From the NCBI GenBank assembly GCA_019916065.1, contig CM034240.1:49500372-49564371 (forward strand): a stretch of 64,000 nucleotides of DNA, given 5' to 3'. Under the pieces are notes generated by a model, which was not told the DNA's origin, did no database searches, and was given only the letters and a program-made list of their open reading frames with translations. A program made the position numbers and the translations under genes. The first letter of the stretch is position 1. Each line of letters starts with the position of its first letter. This DNA is from Vitellaria paradoxa (Eukaryota > Streptophyta > Magnoliopsida > Ericales > Sapotaceae). This document shows, in pieces, positions 1 through 12,191 of this stretch.

Positions 1-195
1 TACGTATATATATTAGAGACGGGTCACCCACAATAGTATGTGATTTCCTCCTTTCTTTATTTAAATAAAATTTAAATTAAAAAATATTTAATTTCAATAA
101 ATAGTAGACATGATAGGTGATTAGATAATTAAATAAATTTCTTTTGAAAGCCCATGTAAGTGTACATAGAGAGAGAAAGAGAGAGAATGCCAAAA

Positions 196-226
<31 letters not shown>

Positions 227-840
227 GAAAAGCAAAGGGTAGAAAATTTTAGAGGGCATAACAGCGTAATAGAGAAATTCCAGTGTGCAACAACATTAGA
301 GTGTGGGAGATCAAATAAAAGAGTTAAGCATATCAAATTGATTGTACCTATTAGATCTGAAAGCAGTGGGGGACAAAGAAATGATGGTTGAGTGAAGGAG
401 GCCCCCCTTCCAAACCCACCGCCAAAAAAAAAGGGACCGCGATGAGATGATTGCTGCTAATCCAAAGAAAAGAATATATGTGATGATGATAAGATGACGA
501 AGAAGAACAATCCAAACAGAAACAATACATCAGCTTTATGAAAAAAAATAAACGTGATGATGATAAGACGACCCTGAGGATAACGATGAAGAACAATCCA
601 AACAAAAACAATACATCACCTTTATCACTTGTGTCATAGTCAAGTCAGTCTTCAACAAACAAGCAAAGACCTGTGCTTTATTGTGGTTCCGTACAGGAGG
701 GAATTACACTTTATGCCCTTAAACTTTACTAGCAATTTCACTTAAACACCTAAACTTTATATTATTTCACTTTGCCCCTTGTACACTTAATCTAGTTTTA
801 CTTTACCCTTTTAAATCAGTATATTTTTTTTTACTTTTCA
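1..840. repeat. S and R repeat modules, first copy
   Basis: Positions 1-140 match the S module (marked by a block like cacaatagtgtgtgattt followed by attagataattaaataaa) also seen near 3,540, 7,850, 17,875 and 19,650. Positions 150-700 match the R module (agagggcacaacagc, then an aaattgattt-acctatt block, a gatgatgaagaa run and a gtcagagtcaagtc tail). A TA microsatellite lies at about 196-222. The linker (ttacactttatgccc, then a pyrimidine-rich stretch) follows at 700-840. No gene is seen; short open frames here are serine- and phenylalanine-rich low-complexity readings. Confidence 0.75.
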
Positions 841-899
841 AAACATGAATTTTGTGCGGTGCTTTTGGAAAGATGGTAACCATTGTGACGCTCAATCCC

Positions 900-934
<35 letters not shown>

Positions 935-1108
935 AAAAGAAAAATGATTTACAGACTTTTCAAACAAGGCGATGCACAATTGAAGTGCAAAAATCAACAA
1001 CGAATTTGGAAAAAAAAAAAAAAAAAGCAAAGCTTACAAATCTACCTTTTTTTGAGTGATTTATTTATTATTTGACATTTTAAAGGGTAAAACCATATAC
1101 GTGTACGC

Positions 1109-1146
<38 letters not shown>

Positions 1147-1512
1147 GATATACAGAGTAAAAGCAAAAGGTAGATACTTTTCGAGGGCACACAAGCATAA
1201 CAGAGAGATTCTGGTGTTCGATTACATTATAGTAGGTCAAATAACAGAGGAAAGAATATCAAATTGATTTTACCTATTGGCTCTGACAGAGAGGGAAAAA
1301 GATATGATGGGCGGGTGACCGAAGAAGGCCACCTTCTAAACCTTGGAGATCAATGCCGAGGGAGGAGCCGCGATGATTGTTGCTGATCCGAAGAAGAAAA
1401 AATATGGCGATGAGAAGATGAGAGCGAGGATGATGAAGAAAAGTAGTCCAAACGAAAACGATTACTGACCTTTTACTAGATGTGTCAGAGTCGAGTCGGT
1501 TTCATCCTGAGA
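841..1512. repeat. R repeat module, second copy
   Basis: This repeats the R module in the same orientation, including its left part (aaaacatgaattttg, then caattgaagtgcaaaaatc) that is shared with 18,250-18,400. It contains an A-run at about 901-932 and a GA microsatellite at about 1,110-1,145. It is interrupted on the right by the inverted-repeat element at 1,513-1,949, after which a scrap of R-like sequence (gaggatgacaaagaaaag) resumes. Confidence 0.75.
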
Positions 1513-1949
1513 TAGCGATGGAAACGAACTGAGCCGTACGTAAGTTACTTGAGCTCAGTTCAAAAAAAATTCGGTTCGAGCTCGATTCGTGAGTTAAATA
1601 AACTCGAATCGAGCTTAATTTTTGATTCGTTTTGGATTCGAGCTCGAGCTCGAGGTTAGAGAAACTTAGTTCGAAAACTCGCGAGTAGGCTCAGTTAGAA
1701 TAATATATATATTTTTAATAATATTTTTATTATATTTTTTAAATATATTATATTTTAAATCAAAATAACGTCGTTTTGATTTAATCGAACTATTCGTGAG
1801 TTTAACCGAGCCTAAATTCTTCTTTATCGAGTTGAGCTCAAACCTATATAAAAGTTCGAATCAAGCTTGAGCTCGAGCTCAGTATAAAAAACTCGAGCCG
1901 ACTTTAAACATGTTAAAACTCGGCTCGACTCAGCTCGTTTCCACCCCTA
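1513..1949. mobile_element. hAT-like miniature inverted-repeat element
   Basis: The left end (tagcgatggaaacgaactga) and the reverse complement of the right end (taggggtggaaacgagctga) form imperfect terminal inverted repeats of about 20 bp. Arms are rich in gagctcgagctcg and flank an AT-rich core. The flanks catcctgag (1,503-1,511) and catcttgag (1,950-1,958) look like a diverged 8-9 bp target duplication, but the right flank also resembles internal R sequence, so the duplication is uncertain. The TAGGGGTGG-type end is typical of hAT non-autonomous elements. There is no coding capacity. Confidence 0.65.
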
Positions 1950-1999
1950 CATCTTGAGGATGACAAAGAAAAGTAGACCAAACAAAAACCGTTACGATT

Positions 2000-2420
2000 G
2001 GCTTGTTTGGCGCTCTAAAAATAATGAAAAATATTAAAAAAATTTAAATTTTTTAAGTTTTCTAACATATTTTACACTTCCTTTACTTTGTAAATTTTTT
2101 ATAAATTTATATATATTTATATATTTTAACAAATTTTTATAAAACCTAATAAATTTTTACAAACTCTAATAATTTTTTTACAAGTTCTAAAAATTTTTAA
2201 TCATTTTTAATAAATTTTAATGTAAAACCGCTCCAATGGAACTAAAAAAATCGTTTAGATAGTTTCTCTCTAAAAAACAATTTGACACAAAAGTTAAAAA
2301 TTTTCACTATTCATCTTTGAAACGTAATTTGGTTGCTCCACGGCAAACTCAAACAAATTTTTAAAACCACATTTTTCATTGTATTTCGTCATTTTTTATC
2401 GCACCAAATAGATTCTATAC
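2000..2420. repeat. dispersed AT-rich repeat, copy 1 (family G)
   Basis: The sequence begins tttggcgctctaaaa and runs through repeated aaatttttacaaactctaat blocks, a ccgctccaatgg/tcgtttagatagtttctc segment and a final ctattcatctttgaaa. The same order of blocks is found at 49,175-49,790. It is non-coding and probably a non-autonomous element; ends are not sharp. Confidence 0.5.
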
Positions 2421-3675
2421 ATGTCAGAGTCAAATCGTTCTCATTCAAAAATTAAAGACCTTTGCTTTATTAGTTGCACTTGGAATACTAAAAAATAATA
2501 ATAATAAATAATAAAATTTAAACAAAAGTATAAGCAATTTTTGGAGATTTTTAAAATTTGTTTTAGTGAAATTTGGTGTTCCAAATCGAGCATTATAATT
2601 CTGTACATGGATAAATTATATGTTGTACCCCTATAAGGACCTATACTTTAAATTATCCCTACTTTACTTTTATCATGTTTAATCTAGTTCTACTTTCTCT
2701 CTTTTATTAGTTATCGTTAAAAAAATATAACAAAAAAAACACGTATTCATCACAAACGATAAATGAGTGGCATTTTTGTGGATAAATTTGACATGAAGGT
2801 GTAAATTAGGACGATTATAATGTGTATAGACAAAATAAGACAATTTAAAATAAAAGTTCTTAATTAAGATTGGTATTAAAATACAGAGTAATAAATATAA
2901 TTTACACAATACATACATATATATATTAGAGGTGACCTATACTTTTTTTTTTTCTTTTGGAAAGTTAGGTGATCTATACTTAGGGAACAGTAGGAATTGG
3001 TGAAGCCTTTTTTTCATGATTTTTTTTTTTTTTTTTGTCTTTTTGATTTGTAATATTTTCAAATTCTAAATTGACAAAATACCTCAAAAATTAAATACAT
3101 ATATAAGTGTTAGTTTTAAAAAGTAAGTAAATAATAATTAATTTACCACATTTTCAAATTTAAAAATTTCAACTTCAAAAAATTTTAAATTCAAAAATTC
3201 AAATTCAAAATTTTTAAATTTCAAAATTCATTTCTCACGTTTAAATTTAAAAAATACTTAATGTATATTTTTTATTTCATAATTATCCATATTGAGAAAA
3301 ATAATCCCAAAACTAATTAATGTACATACACGTTAGTTTAAAAAAAAAAAAAAAAAAAAGAACATTTTCTATTTCATAGTTGCCCTTATATTCCTCCTTA
3401 TGTATATCTATCAAAATATTGTAAATATCAAATAAAATTAAAGGTATTTTATATTTTAGAGTCATTCTTATCCTTTTATATATATATTATTTATAACTGA
3501 AAAAACATTTCAGCGTGTGCAATGGCCTCTAACATCTGTATATATTAGAAGTGAGTTGCCCACAATAGTGTGTGATTTCTTCCCTTTCTTATTAAGATGA
3601 AATTTAAAGACAACAAAATATTTAAGTTTAATAAATAGTAGACATGATAAGTAATTAGATAATTAAATAAACAGC
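2421..3675. repeat. linker and S module, second copy, with AT-rich insertion
   Basis: Positions 2,600-2,935 match the linker also seen at 7,505-7,840 (accatctataaggacc-type text, then atcacaaacgataaatg, then gacaaaataagac). The S module resumes at about 3,535-3,675. The stretch 2,940-3,530 separating them is AT-rich low-complexity sequence with long T and A runs and no recognisable gene, so it is probably a later insertion. Confidence 0.55.
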
Positions 3676-4440
3676 TAATTACCTTTATATTTTGTACTAA
3701 ACGTGAAAATTATAAATACCTTTGAAAGTTCAAACACCTATTTTTATATTTCAGCGATATTATTGATTTTTACCTTTAGTAGAAAGGTATAAAAGAAATT
3801 ATCTTTTAAATAAATTTCTTTAAAAAAATAATTTTAAATTTCTTTGGTACAGGGTTTAACTTTTTTCTTTGTTTTTTTTTTTTTGTTGGGGGGTTACAAT
3901 AATTTCTCATTAAATTCAAATGAATTTTAGGTTATGTTTGGTGATGATGATTAATGAAAATGAAAAAGGAAAAAAAAAAAAAAGAAAGTAATAATAGAGA
4001 AAAGAATTCAAGAAGGAAAATAATAATTTTTTTCTTTTTTAATTTTGAGGAGAAGAAAATATATGAATAAATATATCTATGCTGTTTGATTTAATAAGGA
4101 AATAGAGAAAAGCAGGATAAATAGTATAATAAAAAGAGAAAAGAAAAATAGAATTAAGATAACAAGAAAACATACCTCTATTTTTTAAAAAAATTCTCTC
4201 TTATTATTTTAGAAAATCAAACATAAAATATTTTTTCTTTTTTTTTTTTTTTTAAATTCTTCTCTCTTTGTGAAGCTTTAAATTTGATTGCATCCCTCTC
4301 AGTTAAGTCATCATAAAATTGACATTTGAGAAATCTATTTAATGCCTGGTTCATAACTTGCATAAAGAGGAAATGAAACTCTCAACTAGGGTAATTACAC
4401 TTTATGTACTGAGATTTGGATTAAAAAAGGTGCATAAATC
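3676..4440. repeat. T segment of the duplicated block, AT-rich
   Basis: The stretch begins with attacctttatattttgtact and resembles 7,980-8,100 and 19,760-20,160, which also follow an S module. Its middle (3,950-4,240, purine-rich aaagaaaaatagaa text) resembles 8,380-8,600, and its right part (gacatttgagaaatctattt) resembles 9,080-9,120 and 10,960-11,000. No gene is seen. Confidence 0.5.
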
Positions 4441-5445
4441 TTTTCATGATTTATATTAAAGTGATATTTGTTTTGAGATAATGGAAAATAAATTTTAGTG
4501 GGATAATTTTTACCCTCTACTACATCAATTTGGATAATGGGAGCAACAATTATTTTAGATTAACAACTACTCCCATATAGGAGTAAATTTTTACTCTAGA
4601 GGGAGGTAAATAATGGGAGTAATAGAAAAATTTTAACCTTTCCTCATTACCTCCGCAAAATATTTCTTTACCTCCACATAAAACGTTAAGCAACATTCTC
4701 TTACAAATAATTATAATAAATATTATAAAATAATAATTTATTTAATCAAACTAAAATTAATTAATTATTAAAATAATTTATTTTATTTTATGGAAATAAT
4801 ACTATTGAAATATTACTAAAATTATTTATTTTCTCAAATTAAAATTAATGTTTAATAAATAACAATGACTTATTAAAATAATTTATTTTATTAAATGAAA
4901 ATTCTATCTCATAAATAATAATTTACTACATTATGGCTTGTATTAATATAATTTATTAAAATCAATAATTTATTTAAATAAACTAAAATTATTTGTTTGA
5001 TTAAATTATTTTATCAAAATAAAAAATAATTTTTAATAAATAACAATTCACTATTAAATTTAATTATTATTGAAATATTAATCTATGATAAATTATTTTT
5101 TATAATTAATATTTTTATTTAAAAGTATATATCTTAATAATATATTTTTTTATTAAAATTAATTATTATTAAAATAACAATAATTATAATAATTTATTTT
5201 ATTAAAATTAAATATTAATTTTTACCCTTGGTCAATTTATCCTCATTCTAAACACAATTAACTTTTACCCTTCAACATTTTTAACATTCCAACTATAATA
5301 TAATTATTATCAGGTAACATTTACTCTCTCATTCCAAACATAAGTATTATAAACTTGTTATTCCCAGTAACCATTACTAGAATAACAATTACCCCCATAA
5401 TCTTTCATTACCAAATTTTTTACCCCTACCAAACATGTCCTAAAA
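4441..5445. repeat. AT-rich block, possible degenerate large MITE
   Basis: The outer 200 bp on each side carry roughly complementary text: left tttgttttgagataatgg with acaactactcccatat, right gtaaccattactagaat with ctaccaaacatgtcc. The core (4,690-5,230) is almost pure AT made of aataatttatttta-type words. The layout resembles the 1-kb element at 31,449-32,491. No coding sequence; the ends are not precise. Confidence 0.35.
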
Positions 5446-5475
5446 TGTAAAATTGACAAAATCTATTAAATTTAA

Positions 5476-6964
5476 CTAAATTGAACTCGAGGGTCCTTCC
5501 CTAATATTAACTCTTCTTGTGGCAGTTTCATCCCCATGATTCAAATCCATCCAAGTTAGCTCAGAATTTTACAGAAGAATAGCTTCTTCTCTTCCATCCA
5601 CTATCCAATCATTCATTAGATTGATCTCATCGAATGGAATGTCACTATTTGCTCTCAACTCAAAATTCCATAAGTGCAGATTGTAGTGCAAAAATGTCAA
5701 GTCATTCAATCATTGTTGCTCGATGCAATTCCTTCTTTTTGTTAGAAGTTTATCTACCACACGCTTCTTTAGCTGATACTTTGTTGCGCCATCGCATGTC
5801 TGACTTAGAATTTGAATAGCCAATTTTTGCAACTCAGGACATTCACCTCCGTAGTGGGACCACCATTGGGCTGGAAGCAAGATTTTTAAATATTAAATTA
5901 TGGATGGATTGGAATTAGCTAAAGATATGTTAAAAAAAAAAAGGGAGGCATAAGACAAATTTAATCTGAAAAAACACTAGATCATCGATAGAGAGCACTC
6001 CCTAGACCAAAAGAGTATTTTCCCTTTCTATACATGTCTACTTAAGAGGGAGATCGTATCGTGAACGTCCTTTTCTTCATTTATACGAACGATGCAACAC
6101 AGTAGGCCATTGGCAACCTCTGCATCAATAAAGAAATCACTTAAGTAAAAAAGGCTTGAATTTAGAAAATAATCTACTGAATAGAGCGGGCTACGAAGAT
6201 GATTGTTCCATACATCATCAATAGCCGTCCAAACTAGCATGTAGTACTTTTTCATTTTAAATTCATCTCTTATTGTTTCTTTAGCCCAATCAATAGTTTC
6301 GTATATATAACCTAGTAGTGATTTATCGCCCTTGTCAATCAGATGCAAAACTTGCACCAGCAAAATAGTTGCCTTCAAACCACTAGCAGCTCCAGTCCAA
6401 AAAAAGTAATCTATCATCAAATCAACTACTGCTTTCCCCTTTCTGCCAGAGGCCCATATTGAAGTGTTCCACTTAGGTGAAACAAACATTAGCTGTAAGT
6501 TCCCCAGTTCAGATATAATATTTTCTAAAGTCAATAAATGAATTGTTGCCCTAATCTTAGAGGGCTTAACAAGGTCAGGGATAGAAGTATGATTTCTCAT
6601 AAGCTTCAAAATTGTGCAACAGTTATACATGAATTTTGTAAAACTTTTAGCCTTCTCCACTATCTCTTTAATAAAATCCATCATCCCCACTCTCTCTAAC
6701 ATGAGTTCCAAGCAATGAGATCGCCAATTTCCTCGCTCAAATTTTCTCGTTTATGGTCAAGGAAATTGTTTCTCATTAGGTCCTTCACGTTTGTAGGACT
6801 GCCTCACAAGGTGATACATCTTCCCTTATGCCTCCTAAGTGGCATTTAAAGCGGGTGACTCCACTTACAATTTTACCTCAGTAATTGCATTTGATTCTCC
6901 TTCTATGGTCATCAACAACTACACCGTGATCATGAATATTTAAGGAAACTTCATTTGTTGCCAT
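5476..6964 (-). pseudogene. broken copy of the BED/DUF659/hAT-type gene
   Basis: This is a second copy of the gene at 12,580-14,839, in the same orientation. The start codon region (ATG at 6,962-6,964) and intron position are still visible, but it is broken in at least five ways. The codon for the second zinc-binding cysteine of the BED finger is TGA (near 6,887). About 730 bp are deleted at position 6,721, joining the equivalent of residue 82 to residue 325 and shifting the frame. A one-base insertion near 6,045 shifts the frame before the intron. The donor dinucleotide of the intron is AT instead of GT (about 5,966). The second exon (about 5,476-5,873) has further stops. A continuous frame of 227 codons remains at 6,028-6,711 (hAT core region) but lacks both ends of the protein. 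Very likely non-functional. Confidence 0.88.
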
Positions 6965-7129
6965 TTTTTTGATTAAAATGATATAAGCCTTTCAAATCTA
7001 TGATATACAAATCTGCTGCACCAATTACTCAAGCTCTTTCCACACTTTTCTATAACTATTGACTACACATTGAGTAATCACATTAATCGCAGAACCCCAT
7101 AAAGATGAAGGTAATTTCTCAACCTGGTC

Positions 7130-7990
7130 ATGAATCATCAAAGGTAGATAATTTTAGAGGGCACAACAACAGAACAGAGAGATTTCGATGTTCAATTACT
7201 TTAGAGTTAGTAGATCAAATAACAGAGCAAATCATACCAAATTGATTTTACCTATTGGCTCTGAGAGAGAGGAAAAAAGAAATGACGGTCGGGCGTTCGA
7301 AGAAGGCCACCTTCTAGACCCCAAAGATGCGCTGCTGAGGGAAGGGCCTCGATGATTGTTGCGGATCCAAAGAAGAAAAAAATATGGCACTGATAAAATG
7401 GTAATGAGGATGATGAAGAAGAGTAATCCAAACAAAAATGGTTCCACACCTTTACTATGTGTCAGAGTCAAGTCAATCTTCATCTAAAAAGCAAAGACCT
7501 TTACTTTATTGTATTTTTATATATGGGTAAACTACATGTTATACCCCTATAAGGACCGATACTCTAAATCGTTCCCACTTTGTCCTAGTTATATTTAATC
7601 TAGTTCCACTTCCCCCCTTTTATTAGTTATCGTTAAAAACATGCAATGAAAAATGTCACGTGTCTATCACACACAATTGACACATTGCATCTTTTGTCAA
7701 TGAATTTGACATTAGGGGGCAAATTAGGATGATTGAAATATGCAAAAACAAAATAAGACGATTTAAAGTATAGATACTAAACTAGATTGGTAGTAAAACA
7801 CACGAGTGGTAAGTGTAATTTACACAATACATGCATATATATAAAATCGAGGTGGGTCGCCCACAATAGTGTGTGAATTCTTCCATTCCTTATTTAGATA
7901 AAATTTAAAGCAAAGCAAAATATTTAATTTTAATTAAAAGTAGATAATAGTAATTAATTAGATAATTAAATAAAGATTTAATTGCCTTTA
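7130..7990. repeat. R-linker-S repeat modules, third copy
   Basis: R is at 7,130-7,520 without its left part, the linker is at 7,505-7,840 and S is at 7,840-7,990, in the same order as at 16,890-18,005 and 18,241-19,770. On the minus strand, R contains a splice-donor-like gccaatag|gtaaaatc at about 7,250. In this copy R directly abuts the upstream flank of the hAT-type pseudogene (the join is after tcatcaaa near 7,142). Short reading frames on the minus strand are Ser/Phe-rich and shared by the other R copies only weakly. Confidence 0.75.
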
Positions 7991-8626
7991 TACCTCCATA
8001 CTAAATGTGAAAATTATTAATATCCTAAAACTTTAAAAACCTACCTTTATACCTCTTATACTTCAAACTAAAGTGAAGTAGTGAACGCTGTTAAAAATAT
8101 TCACTATTGTAGTTAAAAATTAGAAAATATCAGACAATGGTCGCATTCAACAACACTTTTGCTGGTGTGATCTAGAAGTTTGTAACAACCACTCATGCAT
8201 TGCACCTCCTTTCATTATTAACCTTCATTTTTCTTTCTCTTGCTTTTTTTGATAAATATAATGATTTTGTATCATTCAATCCAAATGAAGTTTAAAGTGT
8301 GTTTCCCTTGGAGAGATTGGGCCCAAAAAAAAAAAAAAAAAGAAAAAAAAAAGAGCAAGTGATAATGGAAAATTAAGAAAATGTGGAAAAAAATAAATAT
8401 TTTTTCATGTTTAGTTTTGCAGATAAAGAGAAGTAAAATAAGATTAAAATAAATATCTCTCGTTTTATTTCATGAGAAAATATAGAAAAAGTAGGACAAA
8501 CAATGTAGTAAACAGAGAATATAAATAGAAGAAAAGTAGAAAATATGCCTCAATTTTTTCATGTTCTCTCTCTTACTAATTTAAAAAATCAAACATCAAG
8601 TTCTAATATAAGGTTATAATATATCC
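7991..8626. repeat. T segment, second copy
   Basis: The text tttaattgcctttatacctcc, then acctttatacctcttatactt, and the purine-rich stretch at 8,330-8,600 follow the same order as 3,676-4,260. It is AT-rich and non-coding, with A-runs at about 8,325-8,352. Confidence 0.5.
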
Positions 8627-8955
8627 CCAGTCAATGAAATCAGTCTCCCAAACTAGTATAAAATCTTAATAGGTCTATCAATATTGCCAACTGGTTTTGA
8701 ATTGGATGTCTTAACATAGTGCTAGAGTTGAATTTTGGAAGGACTACTTGTCCCGCCCCCCCACCCTCAGGGGGGTTTCAATTTCTCGATTGTGCACTCT
8801 TGTGCTTAGTGCACTTTCTGTCTCTTAACTTGAAGTGAGGGTGAGGTTATGTTGAACCATATTCCACATCGACAAAATTAAGTATCCCAAACCAATATAA
8901 GATCATAACAGGCCACTCCACTCATTACCAATTGATTTTAAGTTGATGCTTCAAC
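8627..8955. repeat. pair of about 90-bp direct repeats
   Basis: Positions 8,627-8,715 (ccagtcaatgaaatcag ... gatgtcttaaca) and 8,864-8,955 (ccacatcgacaaaattaag ... gatgcttcaaca) are diverged direct copies sharing tcccaaac-agtataa and ccaa-tg-ttttga blocks. The ccacatcg word followed by tatcccaaaccaatataa resembles LTR edges common in plants, so this may be a small LTR relic. It is non-coding. The rest to 9,179 shows nothing recognisable. Confidence 0.45.
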
Positions 8956-9179
8956 ATATAAAATTAAAAGAAGAAATAACTTTTCATTCTTCTCTCTCTA
9001 TCTATCTATATCTTCATAAAGCTTTAAATTTGACAGCATTCCTTGTGGCTCCAAATAAATACCTACTTCTTACCAATCAAATTGCCATAAAAAGTGAGAC
9101 TCAAGAAATCCATTTAGTTTATGGTCTATAACTCAGAGTAAGGATGAAAGGTACCATCAATAATCATGATTAACTGTTA

Positions 9180-9790
9180 TTTCAAGAGAAATATTCCTCT
9201 CATTAGCACGCGTAAATTTGGTTCTAAAACAAAAATTCCCATTGCGATGCCCAACTGAAGTGCAAAAATCAACAAAGAATTAGGTAAAAGCTTACACGTT
9301 TACAAACCTACCTATGATTTGAATGGTTATTTACTATTTAACGTTTTACGAGTGCAAAACCCATGTATATTACCCGCACACAGATAGAATACAAAAATAC
9401 ATAAAAGGAAAAGTAGAAGGTAGATAATTTTGGAGTGGCACAACAGCATAACAGAGAAATTCCAGAGTGCGATTAAATTAAATTTACCTCTTTGTCTCTG
9501 AGGGACAAAAACAGCGCGCTAGCGAAGGAAGGCCACCGTTCCAACCCTGGGGCTCCGCCGCCGGGGGCGAGGCTTGCCATCAAATGGAGTGGGGAAAGGA
9601 TTGGGCATGAGAACCTGTTCACTGTAGCGGTTGATATTTGTACTTTTTGTATGGTGACGACGGCGACAATATGACGATGATGAGGAATAACAATCCAAAC
9701 AAAAACGATCATTCCTCACCTTTACTACCATCTCTGCGTCGGAGTCGAGGCTTGTCTCGATTGAGTCAAAGCAAAAACCCCTGTTGCTTC
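9180..9790. repeat. R repeat module, fourth copy
   Basis: Left-part text (cccaactgaagtgcaaaaatc), the agtggcacaacagcataac block and the gtcggagtcgag tail match the other R copies. The middle is diverged: a GC-rich insert-like stretch at 9,535-9,600 replaces the usual sequence. No linker or S module follows this copy. Confidence 0.65.
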
Positions 9791-11159
9791 TACGTTGCCA
9801 AAGTTTGAGAGATAAAAACCCTTTCTTATTTTTCGGTTTTTATGGTTTTTTTGCCAAAATTTTGATTATATTTTTTTTTCAATAGTTCCTATCCATGTCA
9901 TTCATATTTCATCTATCAGTGATTTTGCTTTTATTTTTGAGTTTTTTATTTTAATATGAACCAGGTGCTTAGACAATAAGATAAGTCGCACTAATTTCTT
10001 ATAAAGTTTTTTAAAGAATTAAACAATATTTTTTTTTTTTTTGTGAGCTTACTATAAACTTCCTTGTTTATGAATTTTCTTAAACAAATTTTCAATGTCA
10101 TTCATAACAACTAAAAAAATGCACAGAATATTACTAAAATTATAAAATAAGCAAAGTTATTTAAGATTTGCTTAAGTTTGACTCTATCATAAGTTTGCTC
10201 AAGGTCAAACTCAAGAAATTGGAAATTAAACTTAAACCAGAACTTAAACTGGTTATATTATTGAACTTTAATAAATTAATATTTAATTAATATAGTATAA
10301 AATATCAAATAATTGGTATACAACTTGAGATCAAGTCGATTAAAGTATTGTTAAAGTTTAACTCGAAATATCAAATTAAATTTGAATAATTTTTTTAAAT
10401 TTGTTAAGTTTAACAAGTCTAATTCAAATACCTCAATTTTGTTCCATTTATTTATAATTCTAAATTTAACTAATATCAAATTTTTTTTATGAAATAATTA
10501 AAATTTTCTTACTTAAAATGTAAATAATTAAGTTATCTACAAGTCATAGAATTGTATATAAGAATATTTTGGTTATCTCATATTAAATTTATTTGATACT
10601 AACGAAACTCTGAATAATTTTCAATATCTTTATATCACTCGTAATTTGTTAAATTAAAGAAACTTAAAAACAAGGAATGTTATAATAATTTTTTAAATAT
10701 GAAAGATGTTGTCTAAGTTTTAAAGAAGCCTTAAAAATATCAGTATAATTTACCTAAGAAATATTTAAAAATAAAAAACTAAAATTTGAGTAAACAAAAA
10801 AAATAAAATCATTAGAAAAAAAAAATACTAAGATAACTTATTTTGTATCGTCCAATGGAGCATGTAAATATTAAAGGAACCACATAGTTAGTATCCTTCT
10901 CCATCAAACTTAATAAATTTATAATTTATTAATTACAAGGGTGTTTACCAATCAAATCGTCATAAAATTTGAGATTTGAAAAATCTATTTGTTGCTTGGT
11001 TCAAAACTTGCATAAAGAGGCTTTCGGAAGGCAGCGGAACTAACAATGTGAATCAAATGAGGGGCTTCAAATTGGGCCATCATCACTGGGCCTGATTAAG
11101 CCATCTTCGACAAGGTCGGTTAAACAATAATGGCAGATTATCGCAAACAAAAGGAAATG
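9791..11159. other. AT-rich stretch without recognisable gene
   Basis: It is mostly AT-rich unique-looking sequence with Leu/Lys/Asn-rich frames full of stops. Positions 10,930-11,020 (gagatttgaaaaatctattt and ttgcataaagaggc) repeat text seen at 4,310-4,370 and 9,080-9,140. Nothing else is supported. Confidence 0.5.
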
Positions 11160-11432
11160 ATTTAAATTGGGCTGTAAAAGTGGCCTAGGAAAGAGAGCCC
11201 AGTTCATAATAGAAGCCCAATGTACTAAGCCAGCATGCCAACTCATCGATCCAGGAAGAATCCTTCCTGGTCTGTGAAGTGTCAGAATTGTTAGAGATGG
11301 TATAAATACATGCTGATGTAATAGAATAGGGTATGTAATGAAAAATCCTTAGGAGAGATGAACGACCTCGCTTTGGCTCATTTTCCTTACTGTTCTCCAT
11401 TTTCTTTCTTCCCAAACGCTATCACAATAGGT
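11160..11432 (+). mobile_element. solo-LTR-like element, copy 1
   Basis: About 270 bp contain a TATA-like ggtataaatacatg at 11,300, then a tgtaatagaatagggtatgtaatg stretch, and end in a pyrimidine-rich run closing with cgctatcaca. This layout resembles the U3-R-U5 order of an LTR, but no primer-binding site or internal region follows. A diverged copy lies at 20,165-20,452 at the equivalent place of the duplicated block. It could instead be another small element; it has no coding capacity. Confidence 0.4.
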
Positions 11433-12191
11433 AAATTTAAGAGAAATACTTAAAAAGACTACTGCAAAAGACCACCGCATTATCCCATTTAACAATTACC
11501 ATCAATAACTTTAATTGATTTATTCATTAATTTGGATTAACAAAAGAGAAGATGATCAAAAATTATTTTGAGCTTCGACAAATACTTGAATGCTTATTAT
11601 ATTTTCAATAGAAATTTTACTTTAGACTAAAAATATATGGCTTCTTCTACTTTAAATTTCAACACACAAATTTAATAAATTCAAACAATTTTATACTCTA
11701 ATTTCAATCAAAATTATTTGCTGACTTCTAGAATAAAAGGAGATCATATATTTTTTAAGTCAAACCACAACAGATGCACAAAATTTAAATGGCCCTTTCA
11801 ATTTGTAAGGGCTTGTCCCATGAATTTTTTCAAAGCTATTCTCTTATATTTATTTTTTCAACCTCCCCCACGCATCAAATCCTGAATTACATGCATGACA
11901 GTAGTCAGCCTTTTTAGAGCATTTTCAAGTAGGCTTTAAAACCAGAGAGGACAAAAAATGGCAATAAAGTGGCCAGAATTTGCCATTTGGAGGCAGTGAA
12001 ATTCAGCTTATTCACCCAAATAATAATAATAATAATAATAAAGGCAATTCTCCCTGTTAAAATTTGCACATTGTTGAGATACGAATCCTATGGGGTTCTA
12101 TCTACAGAGTTCAAAGAAGATCATCAATATGCAAAAATCCAAACAAACCTGAAAGTACAAAACACAAGATTTTGAAGTAGCAAGGAAGCAG
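11433..12191 (-). repeat. duplicated 3' flank of the MYB-CC gene
   Basis: This segment aligns throughout with 20,453-21,427, the region just downstream of the MYB-CC stop codon. Shared words include aattaccatcaata, agcattttcaagtagg, and aatggcaataaagtggccag. The MITE at 20,776-20,932 is absent here, so that insertion came after the duplication. An ATA microsatellite lies at about 12,018-12,042. Confidence 0.75.

Noticed and set aside
845..1075. Lys-rich 76-codon frame
   Set aside because: It reads through long A-runs inside an R module.
7232..7483. 80-90 codon Ser/Phe-rich frames in the R modules as proteins
   Set aside because: Each R copy gives a different frame and ending; no conserved protein results from aligning them.
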